Assembly (NCBI RefSeq): GCF_001542625.1
Contig: NZ_CP016279.1
Span: 5,890,001-5,954,000 of the forward strand
From: Streptomyces griseochromogenes
GTDB taxonomy: Bacteria > Actinomycetota > Actinomycetes > Streptomycetales > Streptomycetaceae
DNA length: 64,000 bases
Direction: 5' to 3'
Shown one piece after another: positions 1-9,872 of the stretch; position 1 is the first letter of the stretch, and each line of letters begins with the position of its first letter. The position numbers were made by a program, and so were the translations under genes. The notes under the pieces are model-generated. The model had not been told where the DNA came from. It saw only the letters and a program-made list of their open reading frames with translations, and did no database searches.

Positions 1-679
1 CAGAATCCTCGCCGTGGTTACCAACCAGGCGACCTACGGGACGAACCACCACCGGACCGGACTGTGGATCGGAGAGCTGGTTCACTTCTACGACGGGGTC
101 CGCCGGGCCGGCTTCGAAGTCGATATCGTCAGCCCCGGAGGGGGGCAGGTGCCGCTGGACCCACGCAGCACCAGATGGGCCGACAAGGAGGTGCGCGACT
201 ACATGAGTGATCGCGCGTTCATGTCGAGCCTGGACCACACCAGCAAAGCGGCCGATGTCGACCCGGCGCGGTATGCCGCGATCTTCTACACCGGCGGGCA
301 CGGCGTCATGTGGGACTTCCCCTCCGACACCGCGCTCCAGCAGGCCGCCCGGGAGATCTACGAGAACGGCGGCGTGGTCTCCTCCGTCTGCCACGGCGCC
401 TGCGGGCTGCTGGACATCACCCTCTCCGACGGCTCCCTGCTTGTCGACGGCCGCACAGTCACCGGGTTCTCCACCGCGGAGGAGCGAGTCGCCATGGTGA
501 AGAGGCGGGTGCCGTTCCTGCTGGAGGACGAACTGCGCAAGCGGGGCGCGCACTATGTCAGGCACACCATCCCGATGGCCCCCTTCGCCACCGCTGACGG
601 CAGGCTCGTGACGGGGCAGAACCCGTACTCCACCAAGGCCGTCACCGCACGACTCATCGAGACGCTGCACCGCCTTTGA
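1..679 (+). CDS. DJ-1/PfpI family (Hsp31-like) protein, 5' end outside window
   Basis: Type 1 glutamine-amidotransferase-like fold of the DJ-1/PfpI superfamily. The motif VVSSVCHGACGLL carries the nucleophile-elbow cysteine, and FYTGGHGVMWD is the conserved loop before it. Hsp31-type members of about 220-230 residues act as glyoxalase III, deglycase or holding chaperones; which applies here is not decidable. The frame is open from the first bases of the window and reads RILAVVTNQATYG, the usual strand 1 of the family. The true start therefore probably lies just upstream; the GTG at 14 would cut off the first strand. The gene is otherwise complete and ends with a normal stop. Confidence 0.85.
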   Translation, partial: RILAVVTNQATYGTNHHRTGLWIGELVHFYDGVRRAGFEVDIVSPGGGQVPLDPRSTRWADKEVRDYMSDRAFMSSLDHTSKAADVDPARYAAIFYTGGHGVMWDFPSDTALQQAAREIYENGGVVSSVCHGACGLLDITLSDGSLLVDGRTVTGFSTAEERVAMVKRRVPFLLEDELRKRGAHYVRHTIPMAPFATADGRLVTGQNPYSTKAVTARLIETLHRL

Positions 680-970
680 GCTGATCGACAACGCCTGGCC
701 CGGCCCTGCTCGTAGAGCCTCTCGGGGCGATCGGCTGTTCTGCCCACGTCTCGTCGGGTGACAGGTCTCTCGTTCTGCGAGCTCGGGGCCGCCCGGGGCC
801 GGGGCGCATCGGTCTCGGTGCGCGGGCCGGCCAGGGCAGGCCCGGGCGGAGGTCCCGCGGCGGCCCCGGACCGGAGTGAGCCTGCCGGGCGGGCCCTGTC
901 GCCTGGCATCTCGACACCATGGGGACCGGCGTATGTGCCGTCCCGTCAGCTGCGTACTTGGAGGAACGCC

Positions 971-1936
971 GTGAAGGCAATTTCGATCAAGGAGCCCGGG
1001 GGGCCGGAAGTCCTGCAGTGGATCGCTGCGGAGGACCCCGTCCCCGCAGCGGGAGAGGTGGTCATCGACGTCGTTGCCAGCGCCGTCAACCGCGCTGATG
1101 TGGCACAGCGGCTGGGGCTGTACCCGGTTCCGGAGGGAGCATCGCCTTACCCGGGGCTGGAGGTGTCCGGACGGATCAGCGCCGTCGGCGAGGGTGTGAC
1201 GCACTGGCAGCCCGGCGACGAGGTGTGCGCGCTGCTGACCGGGGGCGGATACGCGCAAAGGGTCGCTGTCCCCGCGGGGCAGCTGCTCACGGTGCCCAAA
1301 GGCGTCAGCCTGGTCCAGGCGGCAGCGTTGCCGGAAGCCACCGCCACGGTGTGGTCCAACGTCTTCATGACCGGTGGACTGAAGGAAGGCGAGACCTTCC
1401 TCATGCACGGCGGGGCCGGCGGCATCGGCACAACGGCCATACAGATCGCCAGGGCCTATGGCGCCCGCGTCGTCACCACGGTCGGCGGCCCCGAGCAGGC
1501 TGCCAGGGTCCGAGAACTCGGCGCCGACCTCGCGGTCAACTACCGCACCGAGGACTTCGCCGAGCACGGCCCCTACGACGTGATCCTCGACGTCATCGGC
1601 GGCGACTACCTTCCGCGTAACGTCAATTCCCTGGCCCTGGACGGACGCCTGGTCATCATCGGGCTGCAGAACGGCCTGTCGGCCGAACTCAACCTCGTCG
1701 AACTCCTCGCCAAGCGCGCATCCGTCCATGGCACCACCCTGCGCTCCCGCCAAGCCGGCCAGAAAGCCGCCATTGTGGCCGAAGTCCAGGAACACGTATG
1801 GCCCTTGATCGAGAACGGAACCATGCAGGTCGTCATCGACCGGACCCTGCCCATGGACCAGGCCGCAGAAGCGCATCGCATCCTGGACGCCCCCCACATC
1901 GGCAAAATCGTCCTGCTCAACCCCGATGCGGCTTGA
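971..1936 (+). CDS. NADPH:quinone oxidoreductase, zinc-independent MDR family
   Basis: A 321-residue medium-chain dehydrogenase/reductase of the quinone oxidoreductase (PIG3/QOR-like) branch, expected to reduce quinones or enones with NADPH. The N-terminal GroES-like half opens MKAISIKEPGGPEVLQ. The Rossmann motif GGAGGIGTTAIQIA lies near residues 144-157. No structural zinc cysteine cluster is present. The start is GTG at 971, with GGAGG at 960-964 and good spacing. The frame stays open upstream to 758, but that stretch has no family similarity. The gene is monocistronic and not obviously linked to its neighbours. Confidence 0.9.
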   Translation: MKAISIKEPGGPEVLQWIAAEDPVPAAGEVVIDVVASAVNRADVAQRLGLYPVPEGASPYPGLEVSGRISAVGEGVTHWQPGDEVCALLTGGGYAQRVAVPAGQLLTVPKGVSLVQAAALPEATATVWSNVFMTGGLKEGETFLMHGGAGGIGTTAIQIARAYGARVVTTVGGPEQAARVRELGADLAVNYRTEDFAEHGPYDVILDVIGGDYLPRNVNSLALDGRLVIIGLQNGLSAELNLVELLAKRASVHGTTLRSRQAGQKAAIVAEVQEHVWPLIENGTMQVVIDRTLPMDQAAEAHRILDAPHIGKIVLLNPDAA

Positions 1937-2256
1937 CTCCGAGAGTCATTCGCAGCGCAGGAAGCGGCGGCGCACATCATGGCCGTAGCGGACACTGTCC
2001 GTCGTGACGACGCATGACCGCGTCGGTGCGCACTGCAATGACACGCGATGGGGCATCCACCTGGGTGCCGGCACCGACTCGACGGGCCACCGCAAACGAT
2101 GTCGGCGGCCGAACCCGGTTCAGTGATGCCCGGTGATCGTCCAACGTCTGGCCGGATCCGCGCGAGCCTCGCAGGCGTGTGGTTCCGGACGCTCTCCCAC
2201 CGGTCCGACTCGGCAATTTCAGCAAACCCCACAAACAACTCTCTAAGTATTATTAG
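1937..2256. other. Intergenic gap with an AT-rich patch before the LLM gene
   Basis: No coding region is recognised. The last 40 bases before 2257 are unusually AT-rich for this DNA (CTCTAAGTATTATTAG at 2241-2256) and may hold the promoter of the downstream oxidoreductase. An open frame on the opposite strand here and across the quinone reductase has no family features and was not accepted. Confidence 0.4.
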
Positions 2257-3180
2257 ATGATTATGGGCGCTGATATGCGAAGTGGTGTTCTTGTCACCAC
2301 GCACGGGCTGACGCTCGACGGCGTGGTCGGACAGATCAGGGCGGCGGCTCGGGCAGGCGTGGGCACGGCTTGGCTGCCTCAGGTCCTCGGGGACGACGCG
2401 CTGACCACGCTGGCCGTCACCGGCCGTGAGGTGCCGGGCATCAGACTGGGCACCGCCGTCGTGCCGACCCACCCCCGGCACCCGCTGGCGCTCGCCGGGC
2501 AGGCACTCACGGTGCAGGGCGCGACGGGCGGGCGGCTGACGCTGGGCATCGGTCCGAGCCACCGGGCGACCGTCGAGGGGATCTACGGATATTCCTACGA
2601 CCGGCCGGTGCGGCACGTACGCGAGTACCTCACGGCCCTGGCACCGCTGCTCCGCGGCGAGCCCGTCGAGTACCGCGGCGAGACGGTGACGGCCGTCGGC
2701 GCGCTCGACGTGCCCGGCGCGACGCCGCCGTCGCTGATGGTGGCCGCGCTCGGTCCGGCGATGTTGCGGCTGGCGGGCGAGTTGACGGACGGCACCGTCA
2801 CGCTCTTCACCGGGCCACGCACCATCGCCGACCATGTGGTGCCGACGATCACCCGCGCCGCGAGCGAGGCCGGGCGACCGGCGCCGCGCGTCGTGGTCGG
2901 CCTGGCGGTCTGCGTGTCCGACGACCCGTCAGCGCGGCGCGAGTTGCTGAGCACCGTCTACGCGGCTGTGGGCACCGGTGGCGAGCCGAGTTACCGGGCG
3001 ATGCTCGACCGCGAGGGCGTCGCCACGGCGGTCGACGTGGCGATCGCCGGCGACGAGGCGACCGTGGAGCGCGAGCTGCGGCGGTACGCCGACGCGGGCG
3101 CCACCGAGTTCATGGCGACGCTCTTCGGAACCGACGAGGAGAACGCGCGGACGCTGGAGCTCATCGCGTCGTTCGGCTGA
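2257..3180 (+). CDS. LLM-class (probably F420-dependent) oxidoreductase
   Basis: About 300 residues of luciferase-like monooxygenase fold. The features are an opening strand (RSGVLVTTHGLTLDGVVGQI), the segment IRLGTAVVPTHPRHPLALA typical of F420-binding LLM proteins of actinomycetes, and GGRLTLGIGPSH in the barrel. Such enzymes use reduced F420 or FMN; the substrate cannot be predicted. ATG codons at 2257, 2263 and 2275 are all in frame and none has a clear ribosome site. The 2275 start would give the most compact N-terminus. It is a single gene that converges on sbcC. Confidence 0.85.
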   Translation: MIMGADMRSGVLVTTHGLTLDGVVGQIRAAARAGVGTAWLPQVLGDDALTTLAVTGREVPGIRLGTAVVPTHPRHPLALAGQALTVQGATGGRLTLGIGPSHRATVEGIYGYSYDRPVRHVREYLTALAPLLRGEPVEYRGETVTAVGALDVPGATPPSLMVAALGPAMLRLAGELTDGTVTLFTGPRTIADHVVPTITRAASEAGRPAPRVVVGLAVCVSDDPSARRELLSTVYAAVGTGGEPSYRAMLDREGVATAVDVAIAGDEATVERELRRYADAGATEFMATLFGTDEENARTLELIASFG

Positions 3181-3467
3181 GCACGAGCCCCACGGCGTCC
3201 CCGATGACCACCATGGGCACACGGCCCGATGCCGGTGGCCGCGCCGCCCGTTCGGGGCAGGGCGTCAGCTCGACGGGGCGCTGTTCGGTGAGTCCGCAGC
3301 GTGGATGGCCAGAACCATCGACCGGCCCCGACACAGGCGTCGCATCCCGGCCGCCCCGGCCAGGGCGCGGGCACCTGATTGCCGTGAGGCTCTTCGATGG
3401 GGCGCCCTGCTCGGTTGCGGTGATCGTCGACTCAGCCCGTCGCTCCCAGAGGGCCCGCGGAGAGAGC

Positions 3468-6400
3468 TCACAGGTCGGTGTCGACGACATGGCGGAGTGC
3501 GGAGCCGTTGCGTTGCTTGGTCACGCGCAGCTGGTTGGGGATCCGGCGGCCCAGTTCGGCAACATGGCTGACGATTCCCACGGATCGGGCGCCGGCGCGG
3601 AGCTGGTCGAGGACGTCCATGACGTCCTGGAGGTTTTGTTCATCGAGTGTGCCGAAGCCTTCATCGATGAACAACGTTCCCAGAGGGCGGCCGCTGGCTT
3701 CCTGGGTCACGACGTCGGCCAGGCCCAGGGCCAGGGCCAGTGAGGCTGTGAAGGTTTCACCGCCGGAGAGGGTGGATGTCTCCCGATGGGTGCCGGTCCA
3801 GGTGTCCAGGACTCTCAGCCCCAGTCCGGCCTTGAGGCGGCCGCGGCGGCCTGCTTCCTTTTCGTCACTGTGTACGAGCAGGTAGCGGTCGGAGGTCATG
3901 GCTTGCAGGCGGGTGTTGGCTGCCTCCGCGATCTCCTCCAACCGAGCGGCAAGGACATAGGCCTCCAGCTCCATGCTCAGGGTGTTGGTGGTGTCGGTGG
4001 CACAGGCGATGCGGGCCAGCCGGTCAGTCAGCGCGTAACGCGCTTGCAGGGGGGCGAGGTCGGCCAGGCGGGCGGTGAGATCGGCGACGAGAGGGGTGAG
4101 GTCAGTGACGCGTTTGTGGGCTTGTTGGGGCGCGCCGGCGGTGGTCTTCAGTTGTGCTTCCGCCTGGCGGAGAGTGTCGGCGGCGGCCAGCAGATCGGCG
4201 GGGGGCTGGGCGTGGGCTTCGATCAGGCCGGACCGGTTCAGGGTGTTGGTGACGATCGCGTCGTCGTGGTCCCACTGTTTGAGTTCCTCGGCCCATTGCC
4301 TCAGCAGTGAGGTGGGTCGCAGGGCGGCGGCAGCGTCCTGCCGGGTGGGGAATCCTGCCTGGTGGGCGGCTTGGTCAGCGGCGTTGACGGCGTCCTGGTG
4401 GCGGTCGGCGGCGGCAGCGAGGAGTTGGGCTGCGTCGATGGCGTGAGAGAGGTTCTCGGCCTCACGAACAAGTTCGCTGATGCGGTCCTTCAGCGTGGTG
4501 GCGGTGCCGCGTGCGTCCGCGAGGGTGAGGGCGATCGTGCGCTGCTGCTGTGCCAGGGCCGTGTGTCGAGTCCGGCATTCGACGAGCAGGTCTTTGGCTT
4601 CTTGGCGCTGCTGGGTGCGGGTGTCACATTCGGTGCGGAGGGTGGCGAGGTGCTGTTGGGCTGTGCCGAGTCGGCCGGCCTGGTCGCAGGCGGCTTGGTG
4701 GGCTGCGCGCGCTGCCTCGAGTTCGGTTTCGAGGGATGCGATGGAGGTGGTTCCCGCTGCCCCCAGTGCCTCGGCGTGCTGTGTGGCCAGGTCGCTGCCG
4801 CTGCGGGTGGCGTCGGCGTGGGCGGCTTCGGCCTCTTCGTGGGCGGTGCGGGCCTCTTCTTCGGCCTCGCGGGTGGGCCGGCCGGCCGGCAGGGGTGCTT
4901 TGCTGGGGTGGACGGTGGAGCCGCAGACCGTGCAGGGGGTGCCGTCGGCCAGTTCGGCGGCCAGTTCGCCGGCCATACCGTTCAGACGGAGCTCGCGCAG
5001 GTCGAGCCAGGTCTTCTTGGCAGCCAGGGCTTCGGCGTGCCGCTGTGACTGCAGGGTTTGTGCCTGGTCGAGACGCTCGGCCAAGGTGTCGCGGTTGCGG
5101 GCTGCGGCGAGCGTCGCGTCCAGGTCCTTGACCTGCTCCTCGAGTTGGGGGATGCGATCGGCTGCCTTGCTCAGGGCCTCGATGAGGGCGGTGTGTTCGG
5201 CTTGGGTCGCAGGCCAGGTCTGGAGCCACTGATCGGCATCGTCGTGGACGCCTTGGGCCTGTGCTTCCTTGTCCTTCAGGTCGGCCAGTTGCCTGTCCAG
5301 TTCTGTCAGCCGCTCTTCTTGCGGAAGCAGCCCTTGAAGGCGGCCGATCTCGGTGTGCCGCTGGTCATGGGCCAGCTGCAGCTGCGGGGTGCCGGCGTGG
5401 GTGTGGGCGGCGTCGAGTGCGGTGCGGGCGACCGTCTCGGCTGCCTGCGCTTCCTGATGGGCATGTGCGGTGCGTTCGACGGCGTCCAGAGGTATCCGCA
5501 GTGGTTCGGCTCGTGTGCCGTGGTCGAGTTGTTCGCGTAGCCGGGGATGGCCGCCGGCCTGCTCGTCGAGGGCTGCGCGCTGCTGGAGGGCGTCGGTGTA
5601 CTGGGTTTGTCGGTCGGCCAGGTCCATGGCGGCTTGCTGGTCTTGTTTGGCCTTTTGATAGGCCCCGTCGCTGTGGTCTTCTTCGGCCAGGGCGACGGTG
5701 TGTGCTTCCTGGGCGCGATCGAGCAGGCCTTGGGCCCAGGCGAGGGTGGCCGCGGGCTGCTCGGCGTCGGGGCGGGTTGCGTGCCGGGCGCCGCTGTCCT
5801 CGGGCAGGATCGGGCCGGCTGCCTGGTCGATGCGTTCACTCAGGTGCAGGAGGCCGGTGGCGACCTGTTCGAGGTCTTCCTTGGCTGCCCTGCTGCGCTT
5901 GGCCAGCCAGCCTTGCAGTTCCTGGAAGCGGCTGGTGCCAAAAAGCCGGCTCAGCAGGCCGGCGCGGTCCTTTGCGTCTGCGCGCAGGAACTTGGCGAAG
6001 TCTCCCTGGGGCAGCAGAACGACCTGGCAGAACTGTTCTTTGGACAGTCCCAGCACCGCCTCGATCTCCCGGGCGGTGTCCTGATGGTTCGCGCAGACAG
6101 GTTCCCAGTCGCCGCCCGCATCCAGGGTGCCGGCCCATTCATGGAGCTGCACGGTGGCCTCGGCGGTGGCGAAGCCGTTCTTGGCACGGGAGCTGGGGTA
6201 GCTCTGTTTGGGGGTTCGTGTGATCTTCAGGCGGCGGCCGGCCGCGCTGAAATCCAGGGTCACCTTGGTACGCCGGTCGACGGGGGCGTGATCGCTGCGC
6301 AGGCGGTGGGTGGGGCGGACGCCGGGCACCGTGCCGTAGAGGGCGAAGCAGACCGCGTCCAGGACGCTGGTCTTGCCTGCTCCGGTGTCGCCGCGCAGCA

Positions 6401-6494
6401 GGAAGAGCCCCGCCCCGGACAGGTCGTTGAAGTCGACCGATTCACTGTTCCCGAACGGGCCGAAGGCCTGGATGTTCAAATGGTGCAGATGCAT
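3468..6494 (-). CDS. sbcC: SbcC, ATPase subunit of the SbcCD nuclease
   Basis: A 1008-residue SMC-like ATPase partner of SbcD, which together cleave hairpins and DNA ends during repair and replication. Walker A GDTGAGKTS lies at residues 35-43. Two long Ala/Gln/Glu-rich coiled-coil arms flank a Rad50-type zinc hook, TPCTVCGSTVHP, near the middle. The signature TLSGGETFTASLALALGLAD and Walker B LGTLFIDEGFGTLDE are C-terminal. Length and domain order are normal. The ATG overlaps the sbcD stop by one base (TGATG), so the two are translationally coupled. Long open frames on the opposite strand are codon-bias shadows. Confidence 0.97.
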   Translation of the reverse strand: MHLHHLNIQAFGPFGNSESVDFNDLSGAGLFLLRGDTGAGKTSVLDAVCFALYGTVPGVRPTHRLRSDHAPVDRRTKVTLDFSAAGRRLKITRTPKQSYPSSRAKNGFATAEATVQLHEWAGTLDAGGDWEPVCANHQDTAREIEAVLGLSKEQFCQVVLLPQGDFAKFLRADAKDRAGLLSRLFGTSRFQELQGWLAKRSRAAKEDLEQVATGLLHLSERIDQAAGPILPEDSGARHATRPDAEQPAATLAWAQGLLDRAQEAHTVALAEEDHSDGAYQKAKQDQQAAMDLADRQTQYTDALQQRAALDEQAGGHPRLREQLDHGTRAEPLRIPLDAVERTAHAHQEAQAAETVARTALDAAHTHAGTPQLQLAHDQRHTEIGRLQGLLPQEERLTELDRQLADLKDKEAQAQGVHDDADQWLQTWPATQAEHTALIEALSKAADRIPQLEEQVKDLDATLAAARNRDTLAERLDQAQTLQSQRHAEALAAKKTWLDLRELRLNGMAGELAAELADGTPCTVCGSTVHPSKAPLPAGRPTREAEEEARTAHEEAEAAHADATRSGSDLATQHAEALGAAGTTSIASLETELEAARAAHQAACDQAGRLGTAQQHLATLRTECDTRTQQRQEAKDLLVECRTRHTALAQQQRTIALTLADARGTATTLKDRISELVREAENLSHAIDAAQLLAAAADRHQDAVNAADQAAHQAGFPTRQDAAAALRPTSLLRQWAEELKQWDHDDAIVTNTLNRSGLIEAHAQPPADLLAAADTLRQAEAQLKTTAGAPQQAHKRVTDLTPLVADLTARLADLAPLQARYALTDRLARIACATDTTNTLSMELEAYVLAARLEEIAEAANTRLQAMTSDRYLLVHSDEKEAGRRGRLKAGLGLRVLDTWTGTHRETSTLSGGETFTASLALALGLADVVTQEASGRPLGTLFIDEGFGTLDEQNLQDVMDVLDQLRAGARSVGIVSHVAELGRRIPNQLRVTKQRNGSALRHVVDTDL

Positions 6495-7648
6495 CAGTGG
6501 ACCTCTCGCACGGCGGCTTCGGTACGGACGGCTTCCAGGCCCTGACTCAAGAGACCTTCTTCGGCGGGGGTGGCGGGTACGCCCGTGACGTGGTGGAGGA
6601 AGCCCACGGCGATTTCATGATCGCTACGCCCGCGTACCCGGGCCCGGTAGGACTCCCCCTCGCTGCGACGCCCGGTGGAGAAGCTGAGCTTGAGCGTCTG
6701 AGGGAAACGCTGCTTCAGGCGTTCCATGGCCATGTACGGCCGGTCCGCATCGGTCAGTGTGATGTGCAGCCAGCACCTCTCGTAGCGGGCGTACTCAGGG
6801 CTGGTCAGCAGGTCCTGCAAGGCGCCACTCACCTCTCGCAGCTCGTACGGCACCGGGCATGGCAGCTTGCGTGCCGTCAGCGCGGCGTCGGCGGCCAGGT
6901 CGATCAGCCACATCGCCTTGGGGTGGGAGGCTTCGGAGAAGGAGTACGCCAGCGGGGATCCGCTGTAGCGGATACGGTCACTGACCCGCTGGCAGCGGTG
7001 CAGATGTCCCAGCGCCACATAGTCCACCCCGGCGAAGACCGACGCGGCGACGGACGGGACGCCTCCGGCGGTGATGTCGCGTTCGCTCTCACTGACCTCG
7101 GCTCCGGTGACGAACGCGTGGGCCAGCACCACCGACCGGGTGCCGGCCGGCTGCCCGGCCAGATCGGCACGTACCGCGTCCATGGCGGCGGCCAGCACCG
7201 ACTGATGGCTGGGCCGCTCGGCCTGCACCTGGGTGTGCACGAGGCCGGGCTCCAGGTAGGGCAGCCCGTAGAAGGCCACGGGGCCGTGTTCGTCGGTGAG
7301 GACCACCGGGCGGGCGCAGTCCTCGACGCTGGTCCGCAGATGGATTCCCGCGTGCTCGATGAGACGGGAGGAGACACCCAACCGTCGTGGGGAGTCGTGG
7401 TTGCCGCTGATCATGACGAGCGGGACACGCAGTGCAGCGAGTTCCTCAAGGACCCACTTGAACAGGTCGACCGCGTCCAGCGGGGGGATGGCGCGGTCGA
7501 AGATGTCGCCGGCGACGGCCACGACGTCGACGTGATCCGCTTGCACGGTCTCCAACAGATGTCGGAGAAAAGCGCGTTGCGCGTCCAGCAGGGGCTCGCG
7601 GTGCAGTGGACGGCCCAGATGCCAGTCCGACGTGTGCAGGATCCTCAT
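6494..7648 (-). CDS. sbcD: SbcD, nuclease subunit of SbcCD
   Basis: Calcineurin-like metallophosphoesterase of 384 residues, the Mre11-type nuclease that works with SbcC. All metal-binding motifs are visible in order: ILHTSDWHLGR at the N-terminus, VVAVAGDIFDRAIPP, MISGNHDSPRRL, VLAHAFVTG and DYVALGHLHRCQ. The C-terminal capping domain is also present. The start at 7648 gives MRILHTSDWH, the standard opening; the frame runs 20 codons further upstream without similarity. It is first in the sbcD-sbcC operon. Confidence 0.97.
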   Translation of the reverse strand: MRILHTSDWHLGRPLHREPLLDAQRAFLRHLLETVQADHVDVVAVAGDIFDRAIPPLDAVDLFKWVLEELAALRVPLVMISGNHDSPRRLGVSSRLIEHAGIHLRTSVEDCARPVVLTDEHGPVAFYGLPYLEPGLVHTQVQAERPSHQSVLAAAMDAVRADLAGQPAGTRSVVLAHAFVTGAEVSESERDITAGGVPSVAASVFAGVDYVALGHLHRCQRVSDRIRYSGSPLAYSFSEASHPKAMWLIDLAADAALTARKLPCPVPYELREVSGALQDLLTSPEYARYERCWLHITLTDADRPYMAMERLKQRFPQTLKLSFSTGRRSEGESYRARVRGRSDHEIAVGFLHHVTGVPATPAEEGLLSQGLEAVRTEAAVREVH

Positions 7649-7841
7649 GCGCCCAGACCGTAACCACTGAGAGGTCAGATAGGGGCGGTTTTCCTGATAA
7701 TCGTGCATCTCTAAGGGAAGACAATGACATGAGAGGAATGGTTTCTCCGCACGTCCCGCCCCGGTCCGAGTACACGCGATAGGCCCCAGCCGGGCCGACG
7801 GCCGCCCCTCCTCTCCGGGACATCACGCTTTCGCGGCCTCT

Positions 7842-7870
7842 GGCCCGCCCCGTGCCGTGCGGAGCGGGCC
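7842..7870 (-). terminator. Possible hairpin terminator
   Basis: A 7-bp perfect stem (GGCCCGC/GCGGGCC) with a 15-base loop lies 19 bases past the stop at 7889. It may end transcription of the frameshifted gene on the minus strand. It has no T-tract, which is usual in streptomycetes, and the short stem keeps confidence low. Confidence 0.3.
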
Positions 7871-7888
7871 CCCACAGGCCCTGCACCA

Positions 7889-8559
7889 TCAAGTCACCAG
7901 CCGCGCCACAGGACCAGGCACCCTCCCTGGCGAGCCGGGCTGATCGCGCGCCGGCCAGAAGGGCGGAAGGATCTTCTCCAGGCGGGAGGTGACGGCTCCC
8001 TCGTTACGGCCCAGTTCGCGGGCCATCTCCGCCACCGGCACCTCGTCTGCGTTCATCCGAGCAAGCCGTTCGTCCTCTTCGGGACTCCGGCGCTCGTATG
8101 CCCGCGGATGGCTCTGCCGTTTCTCCGCCACCGTGTACGCCTTGGGCTGAGCGGCCTGTTCCTGTGAAGAGACGGCAGCCCGCGCGGCGGGCACCAAATC
8201 GGCTGGATAGGCGGCGAGCTTGAGAACGTAGAGCTTCCAACGAATCGCGTTCTCGGATCGCCCCAACTCGCGCGCGAGTTCAGAATCTCCATGCCCGACT
8301 GATGCAGCCGACGAAGGCGTTCCTCATCGTCCGGTGTCCACGCGGCACCGGTGCGCACCGCACGTGCGTTGCCCGATGCACCAGCTGCCGGCGAGGCTTT
8401 CGCGATGGAAGACGCCGATGAGGGCAGCACAGTGGCCGATGGCGCGGCGGCTGTGTCCTGGGACGCGGCGACTGCCGCCGCGATCAGCCGCCCCACCGCC
8501 GCCAGATCACCAGGAGCCAACTCGCCCGACAGCTCCCCTTGGATGACTCCGTCCACCAT
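7889..8559 (-). pseudogene. Two-repeat HTH (Myb/SANT- or GcrA-like) DNA-binding protein, frameshifted
   Basis: Two reading frames on the minus strand join into one protein of about 222 residues. The first (from ATG 8559) carries an Ala-rich linker and then AAWTPDDEERLRRLHQSGM. The second continues with ELARELGRSENAIRWKL. These halves meet near 8284, where one base is missing: adding one base after ATGGAGATTC restores the frame. Downstream is a second copy of the same module, RRSPEEDERLARM followed by VAEMARELGRNEGAV. Each repeat looks like a trihelical DNA-binding unit. A real deletion or an assembly error are both possible. The exact family is not recognised. Confidence 0.65.
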
Positions 8560-9212
8560 GGTCCAGGTTCCCGATCAGCGATCACGGCGTCTCGGTCACC
8601 GTGCCAGACACCATCCTGGTCACGAAAGGCATACACAAGGATCGCCCAAGTCTCCTCTCACTCAAAGATCACAGTCCCTTACTTTGAGGGGCAGTTGGCA
8701 ACGCGCGGTCGTCACCCCGCCCCTCGCAGCATGTCAACCCTGCCCACCGACCGTCCCCGCCACCCCGTGACATACGCCCGTTCGAAGGGTGCACAGTCAT
8801 GCCCATTCGCGCCATGTCAGGGGGCCGGCTTCCAGCGACTCAGGCACTGACCATCAGAACCGGTCGGCAGACCAGATGCATAACCAGGCGCTGCTCCAAA
8901 GAAGTTGGGCATCTCGAAGACGACAGTATGGGACACGACATAGCCGGCCCGGCTGGTCGTGGTCAGCATTGGGCCGCCATCTGGAAGTGATGTTCGGAGC
9001 AGCCACGGGGGACCCCGTCGGCGATGGGCGCGGGTCCCCAGGAATGTGCGGGAAGGACGCCGAAGCCCTGGCCCTGCAGACCGCCGAGGAGGGCCGGCAC
9101 CACGGAGGGCTTGATGCTGTTCGCGCAGATACGGGGGCGCGGAGGGGATGCCTCCTCCTTGGAAACGGTCAGTACAGGCAGCACGACAGAGGCCCAGGAA
9201 GCAGACCGGCTG
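8560..9212. other. 653-bp gap without a recognised gene
   Basis: Several short open frames exist on both strands but none has a ribosome site, start and recognisable composition together. A weak inverted repeat (CTCAAAG/CTTTGAG) lies near 8672-8699 and may belong to the promoter region of the minus-strand gene at 8559. I see nothing else to report. Confidence 0.35.
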
Positions 9213-9827
9213 TCACTCCTCTCTCAACCGCGCCCAGGTATGAGTGTCCAGACTGTCGTGGGGGCCGAGGCGGGAGAGTTCGACGCCGTCGCGTCCCAGT
9301 GCCACGATGACGGGGCGGACTGCACGGCTGGTGTAGGGGGACGTCCAGACAGCTATCAGCCTGCGCTGCGCGGGAGCCTCGATCCGGCGGGCACCGATGA
9401 GAACGTGGCCCACGTCCCGCCCGAGGCGCACTTTGGCGCAACCGATCCACGGGGCCATGGTGATGGAGTGCGGAAGGTCAAGGCTGCGGGTGAGACTGAG
9501 GGCGCCCCCGCCGTTGCTGACGTCGAGCACATCGACGTTGACAGGATCGTCTGCGGGGCCGCTGCCGCCCCCCACGTCCCGCCACTGCTCGCCGGACCAC
9601 TCCAGGAGCGCGATGTGCTCACACGCCCGCGGCGATTTCGGACGCCACACCATCCAGATCGCCCCGGCACCGGCAGTGCCGTCGACATCGACCGACACCA
9701 CGGTCAGCATGCGCCGCGGCATCCACCACGGCTGCGGCTCATCCCTCGCCGGCGCCCGCCTCGCCACGCCCCGCAGAAATGTCTCCAACCGGCGTCCCGC
9801 CCATACGGCCTCTCCCCATGCCCGCAT
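9213..9827 (-). CDS. Hypothetical protein, unrecognised family
   Basis: About 204 residues if translated from the ATG at 9827 (MRAWGEAVWAGRRLETFLRG); the frame is open back to 9872. No signal peptide or membrane segment is seen. The N-terminal third is basic. The rest is beta-rich, with Trp-containing motifs (LLEWSGEQWRDVGGG, APWIGCAKVRLGRDVGHV, AVWTSPYTSRAVRP), suggesting a globular beta-sandwich or surface-associated domain. Codon third positions are GC-rich, as in the neighbours. The gene stands alone between two long gaps. I do not recognise the family. Confidence 0.6.
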   Translation of the reverse strand: MRAWGEAVWAGRRLETFLRGVARRAPARDEPQPWWMPRRMLTVVSVDVDGTAGAGAIWMVWRPKSPRACEHIALLEWSGEQWRDVGGGSGPADDPVNVDVLDVSNGGGALSLTRSLDLPHSITMAPWIGCAKVRLGRDVGHVLIGARRIEAPAQRRLIAVWTSPYTSRAVRPVIVALGRDGVELSRLGPHDSLDTHTWARLREE

Positions 9828-9872
9828 GCACCTGTGATACCCGGCGCGCGAAATCATCAAGCCCCGAGCCAA

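Noticed and set aside
1606..2835. A 409-codon minus-strand frame over the quinone reductase and LLM genes
   Set aside because: Overlaps two clear genes; Arg/His/Pro-rich and without family features.
4362..6545. Long open frames on the plus strand across sbcC
   Set aside because: They are antisense shadows of strongly biased codons and are full of Gly/Val/Cys with no motifs.
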